5,336 bases of DNA from an uncultured Anaerolineales bacterium (GTDB lineage: Bacteria > Chloroflexota > Anaerolineae > Anaerolineales > Villigracilaceae), in NCBI GenBank assembly GCA_938008865.1, contig CALLJA010000572.1:1-5336 (forward strand), given 5' to 3'. Position numbers and translations under genes: made by a program. Position 1 is the first letter of the stretch. Each line of letters begins with the position of its first letter. Below are positions 5,335 to 5,336 of the stretch, piece by piece. The notes beneath the pieces are model-generated. The model made no database searches, was not told the DNA's origin, and worked only from the letters and a program-made list of their open reading frames with translations.

Positions 5335-5336
5335 CC

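Overview
The window is a compact run of six genes, all on the minus strand and read from right to left. It suggests a GC-rich bacterium, and my best guess is an Anaerolineae-type Chloroflexota. That guess rests on three inferences: the gene mix (fabG, an Asp23-family gene, nusB and Tat genes back to back), a large Chloroflexota-style lipoprotein with a TIM-barrel-like domain, and the style of the coding sequence. No rRNA or other phylogenetic marker is present to confirm it.

Layout in transcription order: (1) 5334-4576, FabG, the 3-oxoacyl-ACP reductase of fatty-acid synthesis, complete with an intact catalytic tetrad. (2) 4566-4210, an Asp23/Gls24 (YqhY-like) family protein. (3) 4205-3765, the transcription antitermination factor NusB. 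(4) 3760-3377, a TatA/TatB-family subunit that looks TatB-like. (5) 3384-2503, the Tat translocase core TatC, with an unusual N-terminal extension of about 55 residues. (6) 2480 to beyond base 1, a large modular putative lipoprotein of at least 826 residues whose C-terminus lies outside the window.

Spacings are 9, 4 and 4 nt, then an 8-nt overlap, then 22 nt. I see no terminator or internal promoter in these gaps, so the six genes probably form one operon or the distal part of one. The promoter would lie to the right of the window. No stretch of 300 bases lacks a gene, and I found no tRNA, rRNA, CRISPR array, insertion sequence or attachment site.

The first three genes resemble the Firmicutes arrangement in which the Asp23-family gene yqhY sits beside nusB and next to fatty-acid genes. 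The next two encode the folded-protein export machine. The last encodes a surface protein whose N-terminus looks like a Sec/lipoprotein signal, with no twin arginine, so it does not appear to be a Tat substrate despite its position.

The most interesting item is this lipoprotein. It has three copies of a beta-sandwich-like module, each with a Y-x-Y motif followed 40-42 residues later by a closing VSxW. A carboxypeptidase-regulatory-like domain sits between the first two copies. The C-terminal domain looks like a GH113/clan GH-A TIM barrel in which the expected catalytic glutamates appear to be replaced.
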